A stretch of 22,514 nt of DNA from an uncultured Eubacteriales bacterium (GTDB lineage Bacteria > Bacillota > Clostridia > Oscillospirales > Oscillospiraceae), in contig URQY01000029.1 of NCBI GenBank assembly GCA_900550165.1, positions 1 through 22,514 of the forward strand, read 5' to 3'. Under the pieces are notes generated by a model. The model saw nothing but the letters and a program-made list of their open reading frames with translations. It searched no databases and was not told the origin of the DNA. Below are positions 14,767 through 21,162 of this stretch, in pieces. The first letter of the stretch is position 1. The number at the start of each line of letters is the position of its first letter. The translations under genes and the position numbers were made by a program.

Positions 14767-15556
14767 TTTTCTCCCCCTTTTCGCACGCTTCGCACCACAG
14801 TCCCGCATAGGCGCCGCCGTCGCCGGGCGGCCGCTCCGTCAGCGCTACCGCGCGCGGTCCAAGCTTTATTCCGTCAACTGTTATCCCTTCACAGCACAGC
14901 AGCGGCAGTGTTCCGTCCGCATTTCCCACGCTGCAATAGGCGATGCGCGGCAGCGCCGCAGCCTCTTCCTCGCTCACAAGGTCACCCAGCGCGTGACGGT
15001 CGATGACCGGCACGCCAAAGCCTGTCGCGGGGTCGCAGAGCGTGTTGCCCGTGTCGCGCAGCAGCCGCACGCGGACCGTTTTCCCGCGATAGGTGACGGT
15101 CACGTCCGCTGTTTCCTTCCCCGTGCGCGCCGCGCCGAAGCGGAACACGACGGAGAGCAGCAGATAGGATATCCCCGCCGCAGCCAGAAAGATCCCCCAC
15201 GGAAGGTCTGCCGTCACCACACCGCGCGCAAAGCGCGCCATCGACCCAAAGCTCTGCCCCAGCAGCACGACCGCACCCGCAAGGCCGCAGGAAGCGAGAA
15301 AAAACAGCAGCGTCAGCTTGATCGCCCGCCCGCTGCCGTAATATGCCGCCGCTCCCATCCCCGCGAGCGAAAGCAGCAGGAAAAGGCCGCTGCTCGGCAA
15401 AAAGAGCTGCGCCGCAGCATAGATCCCGCCGACCGCCGCGCCAAGCAGCAGTCTTTTCCGTGCGACTGTCCGCCCGGCCAGCCGCGCAGCACCGAACAGT
15501 AATAAGTAATCGACCAGAGCGTTGAACACAAAGACGCTCTCGATGTAGATGACCAT
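14744..15556 (-). CDS. spoIIGA: Sigma-E processing peptidase SpoIIGA
   Basis: 270 aa. The N-terminal half has about five membrane spans, starting MVIYIESVFVFNALVDYLLL. The C-terminal half is an aspartic protease domain with the active-site motif RDTGNTLCDP (Asp168). It cleaves the prosequence of sigma-E after a forespore signal. GGGAGGTG precedes the ATG. A TATAAT (15587-15582) lies 26 bp upstream; I could not identify a convincing -35 or Spo0A box at either 17 or 22 bp spacing, although spoIIG promoters are known for unusual spacing. Confidence 0.95.
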   Translation of the reverse strand: MVIYIESVFVFNALVDYLLLFGAARLAGRTVARKRLLLGAAVGGIYAAAQLFLPSSGLFLLLSLAGMGAAAYYGSGRAIKLTLLFFLASCGLAGAVVLLGQSFGSMARFARGVVTADLPWGIFLAAAGISYLLLSVVFRFGAARTGKETADVTVTYRGKTVRVRLLRDTGNTLCDPATGFGVPVIDRHALGDLVSEEEAAALPRIAYCSVGNADGTLPLLCCEGITVDGIKLGPRAVALTERPPGDGGAYAGLWCEACEKGEKNVQNAMA

Positions 15557-15581
15557 GGCCCACCTCCCTCAACGGAAGTCC

Positions 15582-15587
15582 ATTATA
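15582..15587 (-). promoter_or_regulatory. Possible -10 of the spoIIGA-sigE promoter
   Basis: TATAAT on the minus strand 26 bp before spoIIGA. No clear -35 was found, consistent with an activator-dependent (Spo0A-type) promoter, but this is inferred. Confidence 0.4.
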
Positions 15588-15636
15588 GCAACGGGTAAAA
15601 AAAGAAAAGGGCGAAAGACGCCGTGCCATGAGACAG

Positions 15637-15678
15637 AAAAAAGGACATCCCTTCCCCAAAGAAGCAACGTCCCTTTTT
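15637..15678 (-). terminator. Terminator of the LURP-rarA-DUF951 operon
   Basis: Minus-strand AAAAAGGGAC pairs with GTCCTTTTTT (10 bp, one G-T) with an inner CTTC/GAAG pairing, ending in a T-run. It separates the operon from spoIIGA downstream on the same strand. Confidence 0.65.
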
Positions 15679-15720
15679 GTTCCGTTTTTTCTGCGCGGCG
15701 ACTGCCGCGCCCCCCCGCCC

Positions 15721-15810
15721 TTAGAGGTAGGGAATGATCATCGACGCAACGAGCGATAAGATCATCACCGCGACCAGCAAGATCGCGACGGCTCTCGTTT
15801 TCTTATTCAT
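15721..15810 (-). CDS. 29-aa single-span membrane peptide
   Basis: MNKKTRAVAILLVAVMILSL and a short remainder ending IIPYL: a basic N-terminus, one membrane span, and almost no tail. It overlaps the end of the DUF951 gene by 8 nt and has AGAGAGGAAG as a ribosome binding site. The build recalls DUF4044/Prli42-type mini-proteins of Firmicutes, a stressosome-linked family, but the match is only general. It ends the rarA operon ahead of a terminator. Too short for routine gene callers, so it may be unannotated in relatives. Confidence 0.6.
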   Translation of the reverse strand: MNKKTRAVAILLVAVMILSLVASMIIPYL

Positions 15811-15997
15811 GGGCTTCCTCTCTTTCTACGATTTTCTTGATGCCCTTTTCCGCCTTGGCGCGCGGGAGCATCACCTCGCGGCCGCAGCGCGTGCATTTGA
15901 GCTTGATATCCATGCCCACGCGCGTCACGAGCCATATTTTCTCACCGCAGGGATGCGGCTTCTTCATTTCGACAATATCATTCAACCTCAGGTCCAT
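15803..15997 (-). CDS. DUF951 (YyzM-type) small zinc-ribbon-like protein
   Basis: 64 aa. The signature DIVEMKKPHPCGEKIWLVTR, then IKLKCTRCGREVMLPRAK, is diagnostic of DUF951. C17, C35 and C38 could bind metal. It starts 4 nt after the rarA stop and overlaps the downstream mini-gene. Function is unknown; it is widespread in Firmicutes. Confidence 0.92.
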   Translation of the reverse strand: MDLRLNDIVEMKKPHPCGEKIWLVTRVGMDIKLKCTRCGREVMLPRAKAEKGIKKIVEREEAHE

Positions 15998-16001
15998 ACA
16001 C

Positions 16002-17267
16002 TCACCCCTTGATCGCTTCCCAGTACTGCGCGGCGGCGCGCTCGGTCTTATTGTCGCCGTAGCGGTAATACTGCACGTCTTTGAGCTCGTCGGGCAAATA
16101 CTGCTGCTTCACCCAATGGTTCGGGTAGGAATGCGGGTACTTGTAGTTCTGCCCCTGCGCGCCGCCGGTCGAATCGGCGTGGACATTCTGAAGGCAGCGC
16201 GGGAAATTGCCGCACTTGCCCGCCTTCACGTCCGTCCACGCGGCGGAAATGCCCTCGATGACGCTGTTGGACTTGGGCGCGGTGGCAAGCAGGATTGCCG
16301 CCTGCGCCAGCGGCAGCTGCGCTTCGGGAAGGCCGAGCTGCATCGCGGTGTCGACGCAGGCCTTGACGATGGCGATAGCCTGCGGATAGGCCATGCCCAC
16401 ATCCTCGCTCGCCGAGCAGAGTAACCTCCTGCATGGCGTGACCAGATCGCCCGCCTCTAAAAATCTTGCGAGGTAATGGAGCGCCGCGTCCGGGTCGCTG
16501 CCGCGCAGCGACTTCATCAGCGCCGACGCGCAGTCGTACATCGCGTCACCGCCCTTGTCGTAGCGCATGGCACTGCGCTGCGCGACCTGTAAGGCGTCTT
16601 CACTTTTCAGTGTCAGTTCGCCGTGGACAGCCTCCGTCGCCTCGTATAAAAGCTCACAGGCGCTCACGGCCTTGCGCACATCGCCGCCGCACTGCTGCGC
16701 GATGACACGCGGCACATCGTCCTCCCACGAAAGCGGCAGCTCGCTGCGCGCTTTCAGGATACCGAGCGCGCGCTCGACCGCGGGGATCGTCTCCTCCGCG
16801 CTGACGTTTTTGAACTCAAACACCGTCGAACGGGATAAAAGCGCGCCGTAAACGTAAAAATACGGGTTCTCCGTCGTCGACGCGATCAGCGTGATCGAGC
16901 CGTTTTCCATGAATTCGAGCAGGCTCTGCTGCTGCTTTTTGTTGAAATACTGAATTTCGTCAAGATAGAGCAGGATGCCGCCCGGCGCCATCATCGTGCC
17001 GACGTCGGAGATGATGCTCTTGACGTCCTGCAAGCTCGCGGTCGTCGCGTTCAGGCGGTAGAGGGTCTTGTTCGTGCGGTTGGCGATGATGTTGGCGATC
17101 GTCGTCTTTCCCGTGCCGCTCGGCCCATAGAAGATCATATTCGCGCTCGAGCCGGACTCGATGAGCCGGCGCAACAGCGCGCCCTTCCCCAATAAATGCT
17201 GCTGCCCGACGACCTCGTCGAGCGTCATCGGGCGGATCTCGTCCGCCAAAGGTCTCTTTTCACTCAT
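16002..17267 (-). CDS. rarA: Replication-associated recombination protein RarA/MgsA (AAA+ ATPase)
   Basis: 421 aa. Walker A GPSGTGKTT (48-56), Walker B ILLYLDEIQYFNKKQQ (DE at 103-104), sensor ASTTENPYF, and the C-terminal tetramerisation region including LLCSASEDVGMAYPQAIAI are all family marks. The N-terminus RPLADEIRPMTLDEVVGQQH supports the chosen ATG, which is 1 nt after the stop of the upstream gene. RarA acts at stalled forks in E. coli and Bacillus. Its neighbours pcrA and nth in this window give the region a genome-maintenance flavour, though they are separate units. Confidence 0.96.
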   Translation of the reverse strand: MSEKRPLADEIRPMTLDEVVGQQHLLGKGALLRRLIESGSSANMIFYGPSGTGKTTIANIIANRTNKTLYRLNATTASLQDVKSIISDVGTMMAPGGILLYLDEIQYFNKKQQQSLLEFMENGSITLIASTTENPYFYVYGALLSRSTVFEFKNVSAEETIPAVERALGILKARSELPLSWEDDVPRVIAQQCGGDVRKAVSACELLYEATEAVHGELTLKSEDALQVAQRSAMRYDKGGDAMYDCASALMKSLRGSDPDAALHYLARFLEAGDLVTPCRRLLCSASEDVGMAYPQAIAIVKACVDTAMQLGLPEAQLPLAQAAILLATAPKSNSVIEGISAAWTDVKAGKCGNFPRCLQNVHADSTGGAQGQNYKYPHSYPNHWVKQQYLPDELKDVQYYRYGDNKTERAAAQYWEAIKG

Positions 17268-17268
17268 A

Positions 17269-17742
17269 TCAGTTGTTCCTGCTGCATTTTTCCGCGTCGA
17301 TGGCCAGCACGACCATCAGCGCGCCCAGCGCGTCCTGCGCTTCGGCCACGTCGATCACATAGGTATCCGTCCAGTGGAAGAGTTCCTTCGTGATGGTGGC
17401 GATGCAGCCGCGCGAGGCGCTGTCGATCGTGTAGTCCCATTCCATGAAGCTGCCGTTCACTTCCCAGTCGCTGCACTCGAGCGTGAAGCGCGGGGTGAAG
17501 AACGTGAATTCCTTACAGATGCAGCCGTAATATTCCTCGCCGATGTAAAGCTCAAACTTGGGAAGAAAGGTCAGCACCCGCTGCTGCACGGTGCCGATGT
17601 GCTCGCCCGCGGCATTCAGGATATGCAGGCAATGTCCCCACGCGAGCTTGCCCTCGACCGTAAAGACGGTATTGCCGGCTTCGTCGTAGATATCGTAGCT
17701 ATCGAACCACGAAAAAAAGCGCTGCTTGAACAGTAATTTCAT
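17269..17742 (-). CDS. LURP-one-related (YxjI/tubby-like fold) family protein
   Basis: 157 aa. MKLLFKQRFFSWFDSYDIYD, then VEGKLAWGHCLHILNAAGE and FTPRFTLECSDWEVNGSFME, match the LURP-one-related pattern of a beta-barrel around a central helix. ATG 17742 is preferred to the adjacent GTG 17745 because it stands 6 nt from AAGGGAGG. It opens an operon with rarA, DUF951 and a mini-gene. The family's role in bacteria is unclear (phospholipid or membrane association has been suggested). Confidence 0.85.
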   Translation of the reverse strand: MKLLFKQRFFSWFDSYDIYDEAGNTVFTVEGKLAWGHCLHILNAAGEHIGTVQQRVLTFLPKFELYIGEEYYGCICKEFTFFTPRFTLECSDWEVNGSFMEWDYTIDSASRGCIATITKELFHWTDTYVIDVAEAQDALGALMVVLAIDAEKCSRNN

Positions 17743-17773
17743 CACGTACCCTCCCTTGCAAGAAAGTGCTTTG

Positions 17774-17779
17774 ATTATA
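17774..17779 (-). promoter_or_regulatory. Probable -10 of the LURP-rarA operon
   Basis: TATAAT on the minus strand, 32 bp ahead of the LURP-one start. The -35 region (TGTGCA at 17 bp) is weak. Confidence 0.5.
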
Positions 17780-17836
17780 GCACGATTTTCTTCCCTTGCA
17801 CAGTCTTTTTGTGTCGATTTTTCCGCGCTCGTATGG

Positions 17837-17842
17837 TATACT
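17837..17842 (+). promoter_or_regulatory. Probable -10 of nth
   Basis: TATACT, 36 bp before the nth ATG. No strong -35 at 17 bp (TCGATT). Confidence 0.45.
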
Positions 17843-17878
17843 GTCGGCAGTATTGATGAATCCGCAGGAGGTCACGCC

Positions 17879-18517
17879 ATGAAATCCAAAGCCGCCGTCC
17901 GCCGCATCGTGGACGAATTGAAGGTCCTCTACCCCAACGCGCGCTGCTCGCTCGAATATAAAAAGGACTACGAGCTTCTGTTCGCCGTGCGGCTTTCCGC
18001 CCAGTGCACCGACGCGCGCGTGAACATGGTCACGCCGTCGCTCTTCGCCAAATTTCCGACGCTCGAGGCCTTTGCGAACGCAACCTATGAAGAGGTCGGC
18101 GAGGCCATCCGCTCCTGCGGATTTTACAACACCAAGTCGAAGGATCTCGTCGAGTGCGCGAAGATCCTGCTCGAACAGCACGGCGGCAAGGTCCCCGGCA
18201 CGATGGAGGAATTGACGGCGCTGCCCGGCATCGGGCGCAAGACGGCGAACCTCATCCTCGGCGATATCTACGGCCAGCCCGCTTACGTTTGCGACACGCA
18301 CTGCATCCGCATCACGGGGCGCCTCGGCCTCACCGACGGCAGCAAGGACCCACTGAGCGTGGAAAAACAGCTTCGTCAGGTGCTCCCGCCGGAGGAATCG
18401 AGCGACTTCTGCCACCGCATGGTGCTTTTCGGACGTGACATCTGCACCGCGCGCAAGACAAACTGCGAAACCTGCCCGCTGAGAAAGGACTGCGACTACG
18501 GAAAGGCGCAGAAATAA
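17879..18517 (+). CDS. nth: Endonuclease III (DNA glycosylase/AP lyase)
   Basis: 212 aa, the standard length. Helix-hairpin-helix LPGIGRKTANLIL with catalytic Lys121, catalytic Asp139 in VCDTHCIRI, and the 4Fe-4S cluster motif CX6CX2CX5C (C189, C196, C199, C205). AGGAGGT lies 6 nt before the ATG. A longer in-frame reading from 17726 crosses the promoter and lacks family similarity. It removes oxidised pyrimidines in base excision repair. Confidence 0.97.
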   Translation: MKSKAAVRRIVDELKVLYPNARCSLEYKKDYELLFAVRLSAQCTDARVNMVTPSLFAKFPTLEAFANATYEEVGEAIRSCGFYNTKSKDLVECAKILLEQHGGKVPGTMEELTALPGIGRKTANLILGDIYGQPAYVCDTHCIRITGRLGLTDGSKDPLSVEKQLRQVLPPEESSDFCHRMVLFGRDICTARKTNCETCPLRKDCDYGKAQK

Positions 18518-18530
18518 TTGCGTTGTTGAC

Positions 18531-18570
18531 AAAAAATATCCCGCATGCTTTCAGCATGCGGGATATTTTT
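18531..18570. terminator. Bidirectional terminator between nth and the anti-sigma gene
   Basis: AAAAATATCCCGCATGCT pairs perfectly with AGCATGCGGGATATTTTT around a TTC loop, with T-runs on both sides. Confidence 0.93.
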
Positions 18571-18589
18571 CCGCTCAGCGCAGGCTGCC

Positions 18590-19192
18590 TTACCTGCGGC
18601 CGTAGGGGTCTTCGTATTTCGTTGAGTTGTACGAGTAGCAATCGTTGTAGCGGATCGTGACAAAGAGCGTTTTTCCTCCGTCCTGCTCATCGCGCAGCAA
18701 AACATGGCAAAGGCCATTTTCATCAAAGCGGTCTGTAATGTCGAGCGACTGGCCGCGGTAGTAGATCATCACCGTGCCGTCATCTTCGTAAACGACCTCG
18801 GGCGCGTTGAGATGCTCTAACATCTCTTCCTCCGTCAGCGCCCGCTCCGTTCCGTCGTCTTCAATGGCGATGCCACCGCCGCCCCTTTCGTGCTCGGTGC
18901 CGTCCTTGTCCGGATAGCGCAGGGTGTAGCTTCCCTCGTTTACCGTCAGCGTTGCGTCCGTCATCTCACCGTTGAGCCAGAGCTGCACCGTGCGCTGGAT
19001 GCCGCCGAGGTCCGAGGCATAGGCGACGCTGCCGAGCGCCAGCACGAGCGCGGCAGCGAGGCCGATAGTCGCGGCGCGGTGCAGCGCGGGGCGTTTTGTT
19101 TTCCGTTCTGTCATCTTCATTACCTCCGTCATCGTGTCCGGGGAGGCGTGCAGCGGCGCGAATGCGCGTTGAAATCTCTCTTTTTCCGTCAT
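18590..19192 (-). CDS. Putative membrane anti-sigma factor partner of the ECF sigma
   Basis: 200 aa with a cytoplasmic N-terminus of about 40 residues (TEKERFQRAFAPLHASPDTM), one membrane span (about 41-58, IGLAAALVLALGSVAYA) and an acidic extracellular part of about 140 residues with no recognised catalytic motif. It starts 4 nt after the ECF gene, with GGAGGAG inside the end of that gene, so the two are co-translated. N-terminal patterns of this kind recall the DUF4179-type anti-sigma proteins of Clostridia. The outer domain probably senses the envelope or environment. Anti-sigma function is inferred from context and topology. Confidence 0.75.
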   Translation of the reverse strand: MTEKERFQRAFAPLHASPDTMTEVMKMTERKTKRPALHRAATIGLAAALVLALGSVAYASDLGGIQRTVQLWLNGEMTDATLTVNEGSYTLRYPDKDGTEHERGGGGIAIEDDGTERALTEEEMLEHLNAPEVVYEDDGTVMIYYRGQSLDITDRFDENGLCHVLLRDEQDGGKTLFVTIRYNDCYSYNSTKYEDPYGRR

Positions 19193-19196
19193 TGCT

Positions 19197-19667
19197 TTAC
19201 TCCTCCTCCAAAATCGTTCTGAGCTTCGCCCTTGCGCGATAGAGCCTTGTGCTGACGGTCTTCTCCGCGATGGAGAGCATCGAGGCGATCTCCGCCGTCG
19301 AGTATCCTTCGTAGTAAAAGAGCAGCAGCGGCACGCGGTATTTTTTGTCGAGCATCATCACGGCTTTGAACAGCTCGCCGTCCTGCGGCTGCTCAAAGGG
19401 CAGCGTTTCGGCGTAGTCGTCGATATCCTCGTGCCTGCGCCACGGCGAGCGGAAGAGCATCTTGCAGCGATTGACGGTGACGCGGATGAGCCAGTTTTTC
19501 AAATGGGCGTCCGACTCGAACGCTTTATCTGTTTTGTACAGCTCTATCAATACGTCCTGCGTCACATCGTTGGCGTCGTCCGGGTTTCTGAGCCAGCCGT
19601 AGGCCACGCGAAAGACCGTGTCCATGTACTTTTCTGCGATTGGGGCAAATGCTTCGTTTGAAAACAT
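19197..19667 (-). CDS. ECF-type RNA polymerase sigma factor
   Basis: 156 aa with regions 2 and 4 only. Region 2 is AYGWLRNPDDANDVTQDVLI plus LKNWLIRVTVNRCKMLFRS. Region 4 is LLLFYYEGYSTAEIASMLSI, AEKTVSTRLYRARAKLR. The start at 19667 (MFSNEAFAPIAEKYMD) follows GAGGAG. Longer in-frame starts give an N-terminus unlike the family. It is paired with the membrane protein just downstream, which is the usual arrangement for signal-released ECF factors. Target genes are not visible. Confidence 0.93.
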   Translation of the reverse strand: MFSNEAFAPIAEKYMDTVFRVAYGWLRNPDDANDVTQDVLIELYKTDKAFESDAHLKNWLIRVTVNRCKMLFRSPWRRHEDIDDYAETLPFEQPQDGELFKAVMMLDKKYRVPLLLFYYEGYSTAEIASMLSIAEKTVSTRLYRARAKLRTILEEE

Positions 19668-19705
19668 ATATGTTTCTCTCCTCAAAGGCCTTACACCATA
19701 TATGT
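19664..19705. repeat. Paired CATATATG palindromes around the ECF start and ribosome binding site
   Basis: ACATATATGT (19664-19673) covers the ECF start codon, and CCATATATGT (19696-19705) lies 32 bp away centre to centre. The ribosome binding site sits between them. They could be an operator pair, or pair in the mRNA and hide the ribosome binding site. Confidence 0.55.
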
Positions 19706-19791
19706 GCACGGGCCGGGCGATTTCTTTCACGTTCTTTCGCACTTTTGCAAAATTTTTTCCATCCGTGCAGGCACGCCCTCGCCGCCGCGCT

Positions 19792-19799
19792 CATATACT
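19792..19799 (+). promoter_or_regulatory. Possible sporulation-sigma (E/K-like) -10 element ahead of the three-gene cluster
   Basis: CATATACT fits the CATANNNT core of sigma-E/K -10 regions, 32 bp before the ATG at 19832. An AC at 19773-19774 stands 17 bp upstream, as in sigma-K -35 regions. No credible sigma-A -35 is present. Weak evidence. Confidence 0.3.
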
Positions 19800-19831
19800 G
19801 CCATGAGACTGATCGATGCGGAGGCAGTAAA

Positions 19832-20089
19832 ATGGACAACAAAACGCAGACCATCATTGAAAAATTCAAGAAGAATCCGGCCATGGCGCAGGCTGTGCTC
19901 CAATCGGGCGACGGGCAAAAGCTCATGCAGATGCTCACCGCGCAGGACGGCGGCGCGGCGCTGGAACAGGCCGCGCAGAATGCCGCCCACGGCAACACGA
20001 AGGACCTTGCCGCCATGCTCTCAAGCCTCATGCGCAGCCCGCAGGGTGCGGAGCTGATGAAGCGGCTGAACGACGCGGCGCAGAAGTAA
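19832..20089 (+). CDS. 85-aa helical protein, unrecognised; first of a three-gene cluster
   Basis: Not recognised. The protein is small, soluble, and rich in Met, Gln, Ala and Leu. It opens MDNKTQTIIEKFKKNPAMAQ and carries two similar short units, GDGQKLMQMLT and PQGAELMKRLN, flanking a central Ala-rich helix. GGAGG lies 7 nt before the ATG; longer in-frame readings begin within the divergent promoter region. The next gene, which shares the motif PxAMAQ near its N-terminus, begins 30 nt downstream. Confidence 0.78.
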   Translation: MDNKTQTIIEKFKKNPAMAQAVLQSGDGQKLMQMLTAQDGGAALEQAAQNAAHGNTKDLAAMLSSLMRSPQGAELMKRLNDAAQK

Positions 20090-20119
20090 GGCAGACCGGC
20101 GGCAAAGGAGGCGAGGACC

Positions 20120-20533
20120 GTGAGCGAGTGGGAGGATAAACTGAATACGCTGCTCTCCGATCCCAATGCCATGGCGCAGGTGATGCAGATGGCGCAGAGC
20201 CTATCGCAGCAGATGGGCACGCCGGAAGGCGATGCACCGCCCCCGCAGGGCAGCGCAGGCGCACCGCCGCAAGCTCCACCGCCGCAGACCCCGCAGGGCG
20301 GACCGCCGGCAGACCTGTCATCGCTACTCGGCGGCATCGACCCGGCGATGCTGCAAAAGCTCCTGCCCGTGCTCGGCCAGATGAATCGCCCCGCGAGCAG
20401 CGAGACCGCCGCGCTCCTTCATGCGCTGCGCCCGTTTTTGAAACCGGAGCGGCGCGACAAGGTCGAGCGCGCCGCGCAGCTCGCGCGGCTCATCCATCTG
20501 GCCAAAACATTTTTGCTGTCGCAGGAGGGCTGA
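20120..20533 (+). CDS. 137-aa protein with Pro-rich linker, unrecognised; second of the cluster
   Basis: GTG start 8 nt after AAAGGAGG. N-terminal helix MSEWEDKLNTLLSDPNAMAQ, then a Pro/Gln/Gly-rich linker (about 37-64), then a helical C-terminal domain with LLGGIDPAMLQKLLPVLGQM and LLHALRPFLKPERRDKVERA. The C-terminal block looks conserved in style (Leu-rich helix, then 'LRPFLKPERR') and I believe similar hypothetical proteins occur in other Clostridia, but no function is known to me. It is followed after 3 nt by the third gene. Confidence 0.8.
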   Translation: MSEWEDKLNTLLSDPNAMAQVMQMAQSLSQQMGTPEGDAPPPQGSAGAPPQAPPPQTPQGGPPADLSSLLGGIDPAMLQKLLPVLGQMNRPASSETAALLHALRPFLKPERRDKVERAAQLARLIHLAKTFLLSQEG

Positions 20534-20536
20534 GGG

Positions 20537-20848
20537 ATGTATAACCGCTATCTTCGCAATGACGACGGCATCTACACCCGTGTGCCCATGCAGGACCCGC
20601 CGCGAGATGAGCCGCCCCGTCAGCCGCCGCACGGCAATGCGCCGCCCCCGCCTCCGCCCGAGCCGCCGCCCTGCGGCGAATCGCCGGGACAGGAGGCGTC
20701 ACAGTTTTTCTCACGCCTGCTCGACAAGCTGCCGCTCAAGGGCGTGGACAAAGCAGACCTTTTGCTGCTGCTCATCCTCTTTTTTCTCTTTGAGGAAAAG
20801 GCCGACGATGAGCTGCTCGTCGCGCTGGGACTGCTGCTCATCTTATGA
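20537..20848 (+). CDS. 103-aa Pro-rich, membrane-tailed protein, unrecognised; third of the cluster
   Basis: AGGAGGG lies in the end of the preceding gene, 7 nt before the ATG. The N-terminal half is polar and proline-rich (residues 20-45). The C-terminal half holds two short hydrophobic runs, DLLLLLILFFLF (74-85) and ELLVALGLLLIL (92-103), separated by an acidic EEKADD turn, so it probably inserts into a membrane as a hairpin. The tight spacing suggests that the three products act together, with this one as the membrane anchor. Confidence 0.8.
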   Translation: MYNRYLRNDDGIYTRVPMQDPPRDEPPRQPPHGNAPPPPPPEPPPCGESPGQEASQFFSRLLDKLPLKGVDKADLLLLLILFFLFEEKADDELLVALGLLLIL

Positions 20849-20934
20849 TCTCGGGCCGCCAAGAGCCGCAGCGGACTCCTCCGCCGCGGCTTTCTCCTCT
20901 CTCCTGCCCCTGCACATCCTGCTTGAGAGAAGCA

Positions 20935-20960
20935 AAAAGCACCGCCGCGGCGGTGCTTTT
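20935..20960. terminator. Bidirectional terminator
   Basis: AAAAGCACCGCC and its complement form a perfect palindrome with GC-rich core; CTTTT and nearby T-runs follow on both strands. It separates the three-gene cluster from the convergent FTR-like gene. Confidence 0.87.
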
Positions 20961-20964
20961 CGTT

Positions 20965-21162
20965 TTACTTTTCCTTGTAGTAGAGGCGGCAGTAGCAGTA
21001 GCCCTCAAACTCGGGGTCTGCGATCTGCTCGCGAAACTCCCTGCACATACAGACGTTGTCCTCGGTCTTCTGGAAGCGGCACGGACATTGCAGATCGCGC
21101 TTTAAGAGTGCGGCGCGCAGTCGCGCGACGACCTCCGCGTCCTCGTTGTATCGAATTTTCAT
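20965..21162 (-). CDS. Ferredoxin-thioredoxin reductase catalytic-domain-like protein
   Basis: 65 aa. Three CxC pairs, C26/C28 (CPC), C38/C40 (CMC) and C56/C58 (CYC), in the order seen in the catalytic chain of ferredoxin:thioredoxin reductase, where four Cys bind a 4Fe-4S cluster and two form the redox disulfide. Spacings (9 and 15) differ from the plant enzyme (16 and 8), matching the small clostridial variant DPEFEGYCYCRLYYKEK. The ATG overlaps the upstream stop as ATGA (21162-21159), so the two gene products are made together. It plausibly passes ferredoxin electrons to the thioredoxin domain encoded upstream. Confidence 0.85.
   Translation of the reverse strand: MKIRYNEDAEVVARLRAALLKRDLQCPCRFQKTEDNVCMCREFREQIADPEFEGYCYCRLYYKEK

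Noticed and set aside
15693..15718. Hairpin GCGCGGC/GCCGCGC near 15700 as a terminator
   Set aside because: The stem is good but no T-run follows on either strand; the element at 15637-15678 is the better terminator.
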